From Bacteroides finegoldii DSM 17565 (lineage in GTDB: Bacteria; Bacteroidota; Bacteroidia; Bacteroidales; Bacteroidaceae), in assembly GCF_000156195.1 (NCBI RefSeq), contig NZ_GG688323.1, forward strand, positions 170,768 through 234,767: a DNA stretch of 64,000 bases. Reading direction: 5' to 3'. The position numbers were made by a program, and so were the translations under genes. Below are positions 36,839 to 44,562 of the stretch, piece by piece. Position 1 is the stretch's first letter. Each line of letters opens with the position of its first letter. The notes beneath the pieces are model-generated. The model was not told the origin of the DNA, ran no database searches, and worked only from the letters and a program-made list of their open reading frames with translations.

Positions 36839-37969
36839 ATGAAAATAGCCATTGAAGCACAGCGCATCTTCCGCCCCAACAAACATGGAATGGATTTCGT
36901 CGCTCTTGAAACAATCCGTGAGTTACAGAAGATGGATCACGAAAACGAGTATTTCATTTTCGTCAGTCCCGGTGAAGACAAATGCCTGAAGAGTTCGGAG
37001 AATATGCACGTCATCGAACTGAAATGCGCTACCTATCCGTTGTGGGAACAGGTGGCTCTTCCGCGAGCGGTGAAGCGCATCCGCCCCGACTTGTTGCATT
37101 GTACCAGCAATACGGCTCCGTTGAACTGCCCCGTGCCGTTGGTGCTGACGCTGCACGACATCATTTATCTGGAGAAACGCCAATCGTCCAGCCTGTCGCT
37201 ATATCAGGAGATGGGATGGCATTACCGCCGCCTGATAGTGCCCCGCATACTCCCCAAATGCAAGAAAATCATTACAGTTTCCCAGTTTGAACGTCAGCGT
37301 ATCCTCGATGCTCTGCACCTGTCCGACGAACAGTTGGTTGCCGTATACAACGGATTCAACAGCCATTTCCATCTTCAGCCCAAAGCTCCGGAAATCACCC
37401 GGAAGTATATAGATGCGGACGAATATCTCTTTTTCTTGGGAAATACTGATCCGAAAAAGAATACGCCGCGAGTGCTGAAAGCGTACAGTGACTATCTGAA
37501 ACGTTCGCAGAAGAAGCTCCCGCTGCTCATAGCCGACCTCAAGGAAGACGCTATCGACCGGATACTGGGGGAAGAGAAGATTACGGACATCAAAGGCTAC
37601 CTCCGTTTTCCCGGATACATTGCGAACACCGACCTTCCGGCACTGTATAGCGGTGCATTCGCATTCCTTTATCCTTCTCTTCGCGAGAGTTTCGGTATCC
37701 CTATGCTCGAAGCAATGGCCTGCGGTACGCCTGTCATTGCCGGAAACACTTCGGCAATGCCCGAAATAGCGGGTGAAGGGGCTTTGCTGGCTGATCCGTT
37801 CAGTTCGGAGGACATCACGGCGAAGATTCTTCAGTTGGAAGGAGATGCGGAATTTTACCGGCAACAAGCGGACTGCGGAGTGGAGCGCAGCAAACTGTTC
37901 TCATGGAAGAACAGTGCGAAAGCATTGCTCGATATTTATAGGAATATGGCGTTGGAAAAGCACGTATAA
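36839..37969 (+). CDS. GT4 family glycosyltransferase (mannosyltransferase-like)
   Basis: This 376-residue GT-B fold enzyme has PLVLTLHDIIYLEKR and TVSQFERQRI in the N-terminal domain. The C-terminal donor-binding domain has LFFLGNTDPKKN and YPSLRESFGIPMLEAMACG with the retaining-enzyme EX7E pair. It resembles MtfB-type mannosyltransferases. It is the last + strand gene of the first polysaccharide block; a minus-strand toxin-like gene starts 26 nt beyond its stop. Confidence 0.88.
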   Translation: MKIAIEAQRIFRPNKHGMDFVALETIRELQKMDHENEYFIFVSPGEDKCLKSSENMHVIELKCATYPLWEQVALPRAVKRIRPDLLHCTSNTAPLNCPVPLVLTLHDIIYLEKRQSSSLSLYQEMGWHYRRLIVPRILPKCKKIITVSQFERQRILDALHLSDEQLVAVYNGFNSHFHLQPKAPEITRKYIDADEYLFFLGNTDPKKNTPRVLKAYSDYLKRSQKKLPLLIADLKEDAIDRILGEEKITDIKGYLRFPGYIANTDLPALYSGAFAFLYPSLRESFGIPMLEAMACGTPVIAGNTSAMPEIAGEGALLADPFSSEDITAKILQLEGDAEFYRQQADCGVERSKLFSWKNSAKALLDIYRNMALEKHV

Positions 37970-37994
37970 CCGTATCGCTGGACAAAGCTCTGAT

Positions 37995-38633
37995 TTATGG
38001 AAAAAGATCGAATCTCTTTTGTGGATATTTCTGCATTTGCAACAATCTCTTTTCTATCTTTTTCCATTTGAAAGGTGCAGAGCCCAGCATTCTTATAGGT
38101 TCGTCAAAATTAATATCTTCCCAATATGTAAGGGCCTTCAGAGGCATGATTACATTTGCTTTATATTTATGTTCATAGGCCTCCAGCATTTCTCCCAATG
38201 AAAGCAAAGTGGAGAGATAGGCCAAATCGATAAAGTCCTTTATACGAGTGCCGTTGCCCGCAATAGCATTCAGTTTCATAGCAGCAATATCGACAGGAGA
38301 AGCCAAACGGATAACATCTTCCTCAACACACGGAGACAACCAAGGATATTGGTGCGAAATACAGTCTATCTGGACCCCTCTAATTTCCCCTTTCAGCGTA
38401 CTTCTGGAAATAAAATCCAACTCTAAATCATAATTTTCCACCAAATAGGAAGACAGTTCGGATTCATCGAACGACAAATCTGAGAACAAATCCAAATCAA
38501 CACTTATACGATGCCCCAACTGCAAGGATAATGAAGTTCCACCCACCAATACAAAGTGTTTGAGTCGGCAGTCTTTCATTAACGTTGTCAAGAGTTCCAA
38601 TGTTGAGGGTGAGACAGTTTCCTTGTGTAACAT
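37995..38633 (-). CDS. AbiEii/AbiGii-type nucleotidyltransferase (toxin family)
   Basis: This 212-residue protein has the family core FVLVGGTSLSLQLGHRISVD followed by LDLFSDLSF, the Asp-X-Asp nucleotidyltransferase site (about residues 33-56). RIKDFIDLAYL is a second family block. AbiEii toxins of type IV systems transfer nucleotides to tRNA or other targets and are linked to phage abortive infection. It follows an overlapping upstream gene that should be its antitoxin. The pair sits at the junction between the first polysaccharide block and the inserted module. Confidence 0.82.
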   Translation of the reverse strand: MLHKETVSPSTLELLTTLMKDCRLKHFVLVGGTSLSLQLGHRISVDLDLFSDLSFDESELSSYLVENYDLELDFISRSTLKGEIRGVQIDCISHQYPWLSPCVEEDVIRLASPVDIAAMKLNAIAGNGTRIKDFIDLAYLSTLLSLGEMLEAYEHKYKANVIMPLKALTYWEDINFDEPIRMLGSAPFKWKKIEKRLLQMQKYPQKRFDLFP

Positions 38634-38911
38634 TTTAAATCCTCCTTTTTTAAGTCAAACACGGCACAGACAAAAGAAATGTCTTTCGCGTTCATTGTCG
38701 GAATTTCCTTGATACTTTCCTTTACTCCTTCCACTCCATACCTATTTAAGATGGCAAAGAAATCATCTTTCCGCCCCCGTTCAATCACCCGCTGAACGAC
38801 CAGCGTACGCATCTTCTCCCAATCAAAACGTGACATATCATACTCCCAAAATAGGGACTGACGTATCTGCGCATCTGTATGTTGCTTATAATTGTCGAAA
38901 AACATCCTCAT
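38588..38911 (-). CDS. putative partner (antitoxin-like) of the AbiEii gene, DUF6922-like
   Basis: This protein of about 107 residues contains RQSLFWEYDMSRFDWEKM and VVQRVIERGRKDDFFAILNR, which resemble the small proteins paired with AbiEii toxins in Bacteroides. Its 3' end overlaps the AbiEii gene by 46 nt, indicating coupling. The frame is open further upstream to 38965, but that would add a hydrophobic stretch unlike the family, and a promoter-like TTACTTTG lies in it. The start is therefore set at ATG 38911; 38905 is also possible. Confidence 0.6.
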   Translation of the reverse strand: MRMFFDNYKQHTDAQIRQSLFWEYDMSRFDWEKMRTLVVQRVIERGRKDDFFAILNRYGVEGVKESIKEIPTMNAKDISFVCAVFDLKKEDLKCYTRKLSHPQHWNS

Positions 38912-38986
38912 CAAAATTAGATTTCCTATCAACAAAGTAACAAATAAAATTCCACTTTTCCTCATTTGAAAAAGAAAATATATAAA

Positions 38987-39030
38987 AAGACTTGCAACAC
39001 CGGTATTCAGCTACCAGTGTTGCAAGTCTT
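38987..39030 (-). terminator. terminator after the amidase gene
   Basis: A 14-bp perfect stem (38987-39000 with 39017-39030) has a 16-nt loop. On the minus strand it runs into TTTTTATAT, so it should end the HU-microprotein-amidase transcript. Confidence 0.8.
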
Positions 39031-39041
39031 GTTTTTCCATT

Positions 39042-39500
39042 CTACTCTTGACCGGAGAAGAAGTCGGATTCTTTCACCTCAAAGCACGGACACGCCTTAA
39101 TCCACTCTTCCGGCTCTATCTCCCCGTTTCCGTTCAGGTCGGGGCTCAAGTCACGATGACCGCAGATACGGCAACCGGGATAATCACGCAGCAACGCGAG
39201 AACGAGCACACGCATGGAATGAATCTGCCACTCGGTACGGGTATCGGCGGGACGACCGTGACAATCCAGCCCACCCTCATAACAGATGCCAATCGAACGG
39301 GCGTTATAGCCACGCACGTGAGCTCCGATACGTTCTATTTCACGGGTAGACTTGATGTCGCCATTTTTTCGGATATAAAAATGATACCCCACACCGTTGA
39401 AACCACGACGGCGATGGCACACGTCCAGGTCGTCTTCCGTGAAATCCCTGTCCGCCCTAGTGGCGGAACAGTGGATCACAATCAGGTCAATCTTCCTCAT
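39042..39500 (-). CDS. N-acetylmuramoyl-L-alanine amidase, T7-lysozyme-like (Amidase_2)
   Basis: This 152-residue zinc amidase has no signal peptide. The zinc-site blocks are IDLIVIHCSATRADRDF, ERIGAHVRGYNARSIGICYE and CRICGHRDLSPDLNGNG. It resembles the small phage-lysozyme-like amidases found next to HU-like genes in Bacteroides. Without a signal peptide it could reach murein only by lysis or a special route. The ATG at 39500 overlaps the last 14 nt of the 33-codon gene before it, so translation is probably coupled. A terminator follows its stop. Confidence 0.88.
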   Translation of the reverse strand: MRKIDLIVIHCSATRADRDFTEDDLDVCHRRRGFNGVGYHFYIRKNGDIKSTREIERIGAHVRGYNARSIGICYEGGLDCHGRPADTRTEWQIHSMRVLVLALLRDYPGCRICGHRDLSPDLNGNGEIEPEEWIKACPCFEVKESDFFSGQE

Positions 39501-39588
39501 CAACCTGTCCTTTCATTCTTTTAGCTTTTCTCTTTCTGCGAAAGAAAAACAACACTTCCAATACAACTTCCAAGATTTTGTCAACCAT
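39487..39588 (-). CDS. 33-residue microprotein between HU-like and amidase genes
   Basis: This short frame starts at ATG 39588 and ends in TGA at 39487-39489. It codes for a hydrophobic helix (MVDKILEVVLEVLFFF) followed by a basic block (RRKRKAKR) and an acidic end. That is the profile of a small single-span membrane peptide with a positively charged cytoplasmic face. It overlaps the amidase start by 14 nt in a stop/start arrangement and lies 49 nt after the HU-like gene. I do not recognise a family. By position it could be holin-like or a regulator of the amidase; this is inference. Confidence 0.6.
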   Translation of the reverse strand: MVDKILEVVLEVLFFFRRKRKAKRMKGQVDEED

Positions 39589-39637
39589 AGCTTTGCATTT
39601 TTAATTGATTATTTATTCACTGAACATCCCCGCCGGA

Positions 39638-40171
39638 TTACTCCGCCGGATCCGGAGCTTCCCCATTGTTATCTCCGTCCTCTCCTCCGCCAGAACCATT
39701 CGGGTTGTCCGGACTGCCGCCATCACCTCCCGCAGCGTTCTTCTTATCCGAGAGCAACTCAAACACCATATTATTATCTCCGCCACGAGTAGTGGCCGTA
39801 CTGTCGTTTGCCAGTCTGAGGGAATTGTCGACTTTGAAACGAAGATTGACACGGGTAATGCTTTTCACGGTGCAGTCTTTCTCCAATTCCACACCGGGAC
39901 AGGTCAGCGTGGTATAGAAGATTCCCAACCCCTCCACTTTCACTTTATTGCCTGCCACAAGGACTTTCTTCATCGCGCGGACAAAGGATTTCATGACGTG
40001 CGACACATCCTCCACCGAAAGCGAACCGATCGTTTCGATTTCGCGCGCCAGCGCCTCTATTGAATAGATTTTTGACTCCCCCGACTTAGGTTTGAGGGCA
40101 AATACCATCGGCGAATCCGCATCGCTGATTCGTTTTCTGCGCTTATAGCGCACCACTGTAACTGTTGCCAT
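39638..40171 (-). CDS. HU-family DNA-binding protein with acidic Gly/Asn-rich tail
   Basis: This 177-residue protein has an HU/IHF-like fold over about residues 1-125: VVRYKRRKRISDADSPMVFA, VSHVMKSFVRAMKKVL, and GNKVKVEGLGIFYTTL, which replaces the usual beta-arm region. It then has an extended disordered tail from about residue 145, rich in Gly, Asn, Asp and Pro. This longer HU type is common beside capsule loci in Bacteroides. It probably binds or bends DNA locally. First gene of HU-microprotein-amidase, with a -7 box at 40225-40232. Confidence 0.85.
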   Translation of the reverse strand: MATVTVVRYKRRKRISDADSPMVFALKPKSGESKIYSIEALAREIETIGSLSVEDVSHVMKSFVRAMKKVLVAGNKVKVEGLGIFYTTLTCPGVELEKDCTVKSITRVNLRFKVDNSLRLANDSTATTRGGDNNMVFELLSDKKNAAGGDGGSPDNPNGSGGGEDGDNNGEAPDPAE

Positions 40172-40224
40172 AAAAATTGTTGTTTCTACGAAAAGAAGGA
40201 CATTCTTCCTTTCTGTTGGTACAA

Positions 40225-40232
40225 CAAAAGTA
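40225..40232 (-). promoter_or_regulatory. -7 box of the HU-like operon
   Basis: TACTTTTG on the minus strand, 53 nt before the HU-like ATG. It sits just downstream, on that strand, of the GGATTA repeat cluster. Confidence 0.55.
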
Positions 40233-40247
40233 CGACAACCGAAAGAC

Positions 40248-40311
40248 GGATTAACGGATTACACCGGACTAGGAGGGATTAGAAAGGATTAAAAAAGGAT
40301 AACAAGGAATA
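40248..40311. repeat. cluster of GGATTA-type hexamers upstream of HU-like gene
   Basis: GGATTA occurs at 40248, 40256, 40276 and 40286, with variants GGATAA at 40297 and GGAATA at 40306. From 40256 on the steps are 20, 10, 11 and 9 nt, close to the DNA helical repeat. Such phased short repeats can be protein-binding sites or iterons; I cannot tell which. Confidence 0.5.
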
Positions 40312-40331
40312 AGAGCAAAAAACAGTTTTTT

Positions 40332-40619
40332 TTAAGCTGTGCGCTCACTTCTTACCAATTGCTCCACAGCATTAATGAATGCTTCCGCACGCGGACGAAG
40401 CACATCCACCAGAGCAGCGTCACAATAAGCAAAGTCACCATAGTCGCTACTATGGCGTTTATCAAAAAGCAAACCGAAAGTTGTACTATGTTCCAAATCA
40501 AGCAAACCCGTCCGGACAAAATGCATTGAAAGTTGTGTTTTTACTCCATTATGGGTATTAGCCTCAATATGACGGTTCAACAACAGAGCAGACGCGGCAT
40601 AATAACAAGCATAATACTT
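40332..40619 (-). pseudogene. HEPN toxin, N-terminal part deleted
   Basis: The readable frame (YYACYYAASALLLNRHIEAN, THNGVKTQLSMHF, FDKRHSSDYGD) is the C-terminal two thirds of a HEPN domain. A complete HepT-like protein would need about 50 more N-terminal residues. Instead the frame starts directly after the MNT stop codon. An ATGAAA, probably the original start overlapping the MNT stop, is still present but is now out of frame with the body. So a deletion removed the first helix and broke the frame. No ATG opens the remaining frame, only TTG codons. The toxin is very likely dead. Confidence 0.78.
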
Positions 40620-40928
40620 TCATAACACAATGCCTTCCCGATTAATGTTAAGTGTCAGTGGTGTAGTAATATTTTCCCATACACGTTTCAACACGACCAA
40701 TGTATTAATAGCTACCCCCGTTTGCGCTTCCAGTTCGCTTAAAGGACGGCGCAAAGTAAGCTCGGTTTCCGGTGTCAGTTCCTTCTCATCCACTACGATA
40801 AGCAAGTCTATATCAGAATCATGCCGGGCTTCCCCACGAGCTTCCGAGCCATAAAGTATGGTACGTGCCGTAGGCGCTATGCGATGCATTGTCTCTGCAA
40901 TACGATGAACAATATCTGTACGTTTCAT
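40620..40928 (-). CDS. MNT-type nucleotidyltransferase (antitoxin of a MNT-HEPN pair)
   Basis: This 102-residue minimal nucleotidyltransferase has the motif ILYGSEARGEARHDSDIDLL (about residues 25-44): a GS followed by the metal-binding DXD. In MNT-HEPN systems the MNT protein inactivates the HEPN RNase by AMP transfer. Here the MNT gene is intact while the HEPN gene directly behind it is truncated. It has a good promoter box (40951-40958) and a purine-rich ribosome-binding stretch before the ATG. Alone it may be a neutral relic. Confidence 0.85.
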   Translation of the reverse strand: MKRTDIVHRIAETMHRIAPTARTILYGSEARGEARHDSDIDLLIVVDEKELTPETELTLRRPLSELEAQTGVAINTLVVLKRVWENITTPLTLNINREGIVL

Positions 40929-40950
40929 AAGCTATTTTCCTCCTCTCCCA

Positions 40951-40958
40951 CAAAGTTA
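40951..40958 (-). promoter_or_regulatory. -7 box of the MNT gene
   Basis: TAACTTTG on the minus strand matches TAnnTTTG and lies 22 nt before the ATG at 40928. GAGGAGG follows as a Shine-Dalgarno-like site, which is unusual for this genome. Confidence 0.55.
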
Positions 40959-41096
40959 AGAAAAGAATAGCTAAAACCTATATTTTCTTTCATTTTCTTT
41001 TTATCTCATCCCCAAAAACAGCCTGAACAGCTTGGCAAATCCGGTAAAAAAGCGTAACTTTACACTCTATAAATACGGACTAAAAACAATCAGAAA

Positions 41097-41354
41097 ATGA
41101 AGACAGATGCAGAGCCGACCGATGACGAAAAGAAAGAGAAAACATTTGAATACCGAAGCTACGGAAAAGGGGAGCTTGCCATGTTGTACCTCCCCGACAT
41201 ACAACAACAGAGTGCGGTAGACCGTTTCAACAAATGGATAGCCGCCGCTCCGGGACTGAAAGAACGACTCATCGCCACCGGCATGAATCCCCGAAGCAGA
41301 AGCTATACCCCCGCACAAGTACGGCTAATCGTAGAAGTACTGCAAGAACCCTGA
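41097..41354 (+). CDS. DUF4248 family small protein
   Basis: This 85-residue protein contains FEYRSYGKGELAMLYLPDIQ and YTPAQVRLIVEVL, matching DUF4248, a small Bacteroides family of unknown function. Members lie next to primase-helicase and DUF4373 genes in many Bacteroides genomes, which is the arrangement here. The C-terminal half has a helix-rich, winged-helix-like look, but I cannot prove DNA binding. It reads convergently with the primase-helicase gene, whose stop is 13 nt beyond. Confidence 0.78.
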   Translation: MKTDAEPTDDEKKEKTFEYRSYGKGELAMLYLPDIQQQSAVDRFNKWIAAAPGLKERLIATGMNPRSRSYTPAQVRLIVEVLQEP

Positions 41355-41367
41355 GTACGAGTGCCGC

Positions 41368-43170
41368 TTACGACTCAAACAGCTCCTTATCCGGCAGCCA
41401 GCAACTGGAGTCGAACGTCACACCTCCGACGCGCTGTTCTACGGGAACAGCCGGATCATGCGATTCCACGCACGGCAGGTAACGCCCGCTCACGGGATCA
41501 TACGCGAAAGTCACCATCCCACCCATTCCGAGATGTTTGAACTTCACCTTATCCACATACACACGGGTCACCCCCACCCCCTTGTCACGTTCCACCACAA
41601 TACCATAATCCGCCTTATTGAAGAAATCGGCAGAGCCGTTGATATCATACATCTCCACGCGCGGAGTAGTGTTCGTCACCGGGTTACGGTTCATCTTGCG
41701 CGGATGGGCGACAAGCACCACCAGGCAATTATGCTGCACCGCAAATTCCGTAATCATATTCAGGAAATTGGAAAGATACTGCGTCTCCGTCTGTCCCGGC
41801 TGCGGAGTGTGGTCAAGCCGGTTGAGCGGGTCGATCACCAGAATACGGCACCCCCGCCGCAACACCAGCTCGTGCGCCTTCGCAAGCACCCGCTCCGGCG
41901 TGGCGTTCCCCTTCAGAGAGATATGCGACACGTTATCGGTAAGAAACTCCTCCGACCGCATCAGCAGCCCTTCCGAAATGCCGCACCCCTTCTGGAAACG
42001 GTGTCCGGTCAGCTTCTCCACCAACTTTCGGATGTGATAGACAATCGGCGTATTCTCCGGACTGAAAAAAGCGATCTTCCACTGATGGCGCAGACAAAGC
42101 CGCAACACCAGCTCATCGAGCCACTCCGATTTTCCCGCACCCGGCACTCCCGTGAGGATGATAAGCCTCCCCCGTTCGTAAGTGCAGATCTTGTCCATTT
42201 CCTCCCAGCCGGTTTCCGCGCCCGGTCCGAAACCATTCTCAAAAAGAGCAAGCAGGTCGCTGTGCAGGTCGGTGGCCGTGAACACCCCTTCGAGCGGAAC
42301 CTCCGCCGCCTGCTCGATGGCTACCCGCAGACTGGCAACCCCGTATTTGCACAGATGCTCGTTCGCATCCTTGCAGCCGGGCCCGTACGCCACCACACGG
42401 CAACGCTCGGCACCCAAACGGTTGATCAATTCGTCACGCAGTTGCAGTCCGGCAGAATCGGTATCGACGGCAATGATAACCTCCGTCAAATCCTCGAAAT
42501 GCGTCTCCATGAAACGGTCGAGCCAGGACAAGTTCGAGTTGGCTCCGGCAGGGACGGAAATCACGCTCTTGAATCCGGCGGCAAGGGAAGAGGCGGCATC
42601 CAGTTCGCCTTCGTGGATGATGCAGGAAGTCTGTCCGAGCACGGAGTCGATGTTGTAGGGAATCAGTTCGGCACCCTGAACCATCTTGAAATGCTTCGCG
42701 TCCACACTACGGAATTTCGTGTTGACCAGTTGTCCGTCCTCGAAATAGTTGAAGCAGACGCAACGCTCCTTCTGACCGGATTGCGGCATGAATTCCTCCT
42801 GTTCCGTGATGCGCAGTCCGGCGATGACGCCCTGCGGGATGCAACGTGTCTCCACCAGCCAACGTTCTACAGATTCGGAAAGCGTAGTCCGTGCCGGATC
42901 GAACACCGGACGCTGGAAATGACGGGGAACGGCTGCCGCACGACGCTGGCGGGCAGCACGCCGTTCGGCTTTCTCACGCTCTTCCGCTTCGTCGGGGACG
43001 TAAAAGTCCGCCCCGCAATGATAACAGTGACAATGCCCCGTATCAACGTTGACACGCAGCGAACGGTCGCGTTTGTTGTGGCGCGTGGCCTGACATTTAT
43101 TACAAACAGTTTTCACTACGCCGCTTGTCCTCCAACGGACATCGACATCGTAACTGGCAAAATTTCTCAT
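41368..43170 (-). CDS. primase-helicase (T7 gp4/Twinkle-like): CHC2 zinc finger, TOPRIM, DnaB-type ATPase
   Basis: This protein of about 600 residues has three replication domains. The N-terminal zinc finger has TVCNKCQ (Cys23, Cys26) and CYHCG (Cys49, Cys52). The TOPRIM part has CIIHEGELDAASSLAAG and VIIAVDTDSAGLQL. The helicase has Walker A LTGVPGAGKSEWLDE (Lys about residue 346) and Walker B ILVIDPLNRL. It should both prime and unwind DNA like phage T7 gp4, serving a mobile or phage-like replicon. ATG 43170 is chosen over an earlier frame start at 43209. It is downstream of the DUF4373 gene, with a 22-bp repeat array between them. GC content looks higher than in the flanking core genes. 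Confidence 0.9.
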   Translation of the reverse strand: MRNFASYDVDVRWRTSGVVKTVCNKCQATRHNKRDRSLRVNVDTGHCHCYHCGADFYVPDEAEEREKAERRAARQRRAAAVPRHFQRPVFDPARTTLSESVERWLVETRCIPQGVIAGLRITEQEEFMPQSGQKERCVCFNYFEDGQLVNTKFRSVDAKHFKMVQGAELIPYNIDSVLGQTSCIIHEGELDAASSLAAGFKSVISVPAGANSNLSWLDRFMETHFEDLTEVIIAVDTDSAGLQLRDELINRLGAERCRVVAYGPGCKDANEHLCKYGVASLRVAIEQAAEVPLEGVFTATDLHSDLLALFENGFGPGAETGWEEMDKICTYERGRLIILTGVPGAGKSEWLDELVLRLCLRHQWKIAFFSPENTPIVYHIRKLVEKLTGHRFQKGCGISEGLLMRSEEFLTDNVSHISLKGNATPERVLAKAHELVLRRGCRILVIDPLNRLDHTPQPGQTETQYLSNFLNMITEFAVQHNCLVVLVAHPRKMNRNPVTNTTPRVEMYDINGSADFFNKADYGIVVERDKGVGVTRVYVDKVKFKHLGMGGMVTFAYDPVSGRYLPCVESHDPAVPVEQRVGGVTFDSSCWLPDKELFES

Positions 43171-43257
43171 AACTTGCTTTATTTTTAAATGAATAATTAT
43201 ATTTCCCACACACAGGGAAAGGAAGACAAACGCTTCGTGTAGAACACGGAGAGATTG

Positions 43258-43433
43258 ATACTTTCAAATACGGGATAAACCGCTTTCGGACGTGGGATGA
43301 ATGACATTCAAGCATGGGGTGAACGGCACTCAGACGTGGGATGAATGACATTCAAGCATGGGGTGAACGGCACTCAGACGTGGGATGAATGGTGTCCAGA
43401 CGTAGGATGAATGGTGTTCAAACGTAGGATGAA
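43258..43433 (-). repeat. 22-bp minisatellite, eight copies
   Basis: Eight contiguous 22-nt units fill 43258-43433, starting at the base after the DUF4373 stop codon. The core is TTCATCCCACGTCTGA (minus strand) with variable ends. Two 44-bp pairs are identical, showing recent duplication; the outer copies are more diverged. There are no unique spacers, so it is not CRISPR. It lies in the presumed message between the DUF4373 and primase-helicase genes. Confidence 0.9.
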
Positions 43434-44495
43434 CTAATGCCCCCATCTTTTGTGCGCATCATCCCACACCGCCGAGTTGTCGGGTCTTGGCGGTGCGCTG
43501 TCGGGAATAAGACGTCCCAGATACATCCGTTTTCCATCCACAACACTTTCAAAACGGCTCACATCCCTGCTCTCCCGCTCCTTGATTTCCCGCATCAACT
43601 CTTCGCGCAGCATACGGCAAGTAGGCGATCCGGCAGCGATATAATTGGAAAAATAGCGTTTCACGTCCTCAAAGAAGAGCAAGCCGCTCTCCTTTCCGTA
43701 GAGAAGGATATGCTTTTTGAACAGACCGATAATCTGCTGCTGATGGTCGATAAAAAGCCGTCCCAGACCGGAACGCTGCCCCGCCAGCTCCATATACAAG
43801 CGTGAGTCGGCAAGCCGGTCTACCAGCGTTTCCCAAGACAGCACCGGCTGCAACGGTTGCTGCCCCTCCTCATCCACCGCCCGAATCCTCATTCCCCTTC
43901 CAACAGGAACGGAAGAAGCAGTTCGGACTTCCGAAGTTTCCGAACTCCCCGAAGCAGAAATCTTCTCCTCCGTTTCCGCCACAACCATAGCAGCGTCAGC
44001 AGCTCCTCCCGCGAGGGTATTGCTGCTGTTGTTTACAACAGGAGTAATACCTATCTTCTCCTCTTCTCTCCTCTCTTGGGTTTCGTTGGGTTTTCGCCCT
44101 TTGGTGGCGGGCGTTTCAGCGCATTTCGCACGCTTCTTCGGGCGCCCTCCTTTTTTACCGTTTTCGGTATCCATTCTCCACTTTTCCTCAAGCCTTTGCA
44201 TCACCCGGTCGAGATACGGAGCCCGGAACGTCTGCCGCTCCTCGTCCACCTCAAAAAGATTATAATCATGGAGCACCTTTTCCAGCATATCCAACTCAAG
44301 GTCATGCCGCCGCGCGAACGCCCTCAACAGAAGCGGAGTGCACGACGCCTCATAATTATCTTTCGTGCGCAGGTGCAACAGCAACATCACATAAATGCCG
44401 AGCGCTTCCGCCGCATCCAGTTCCGACATCATACCGGCGATATTATCGTCATTCAGCAGATTTACTTCCAGATTAAAATACTGATCCTTCTTCAT
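43434..44495 (-). CDS. DUF4373 family protein (replication-module partner)
   Basis: This 353-residue protein matches DUF4373 in its first 100 residues: MKKDQYFNLEVNLLNDDNIA, AAEALGIYVMLLLHLR and RAFARRHDLELDMLEKVL. The family resembles phage replication-initiation-like proteins with a winged-helix N-terminus, although the function is not shown. A basic stretch follows (KKGGRPKKRAKC), then a disordered Ser/Glu-rich middle and a helical C-terminus. It precedes the primase-helicase on the same strand and shares its promoter (44563-44570), as expected for a loader or initiator. The 22-bp array begins right after its stop. Confidence 0.82.
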   Translation of the reverse strand: MKKDQYFNLEVNLLNDDNIAGMMSELDAAEALGIYVMLLLHLRTKDNYEASCTPLLLRAFARRHDLELDMLEKVLHDYNLFEVDEERQTFRAPYLDRVMQRLEEKWRMDTENGKKGGRPKKRAKCAETPATKGRKPNETQERREEEKIGITPVVNNSSNTLAGGAADAAMVVAETEEKISASGSSETSEVRTASSVPVGRGMRIRAVDEEGQQPLQPVLSWETLVDRLADSRLYMELAGQRSGLGRLFIDHQQQIIGLFKKHILLYGKESGLLFFEDVKRYFSNYIAAGSPTCRMLREELMREIKERESRDVSRFESVVDGKRMYLGRLIPDSAPPRPDNSAVWDDAHKRWGH

Positions 44496-44562
44496 TATTC
44501 TTTCTATTTTAATAAATTATTCACGAAAATCATCCTTTTCGGACGAGCTAACTCAGTGAGCG

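Noticed and set aside
38912..38965. N-terminal extension of the AbiEii partner giving a hydrophobic leader
   Set aside because: The stretch contains a promoter-like box and a cytoplasmic partner should not have a signal-like helix; the later ATG is preferred.
41458..43188. 576-codon + strand open frame opposite the primase-helicase gene
   Set aside because: It is the complement of a clear gp4-like protein in GC-rich DNA. The translated product is His/Arg-rich with no family features.
43258..43433. Possible CRISPR array
   Set aside because: Units are contiguous without unique spacers, and no cas genes are in the window.
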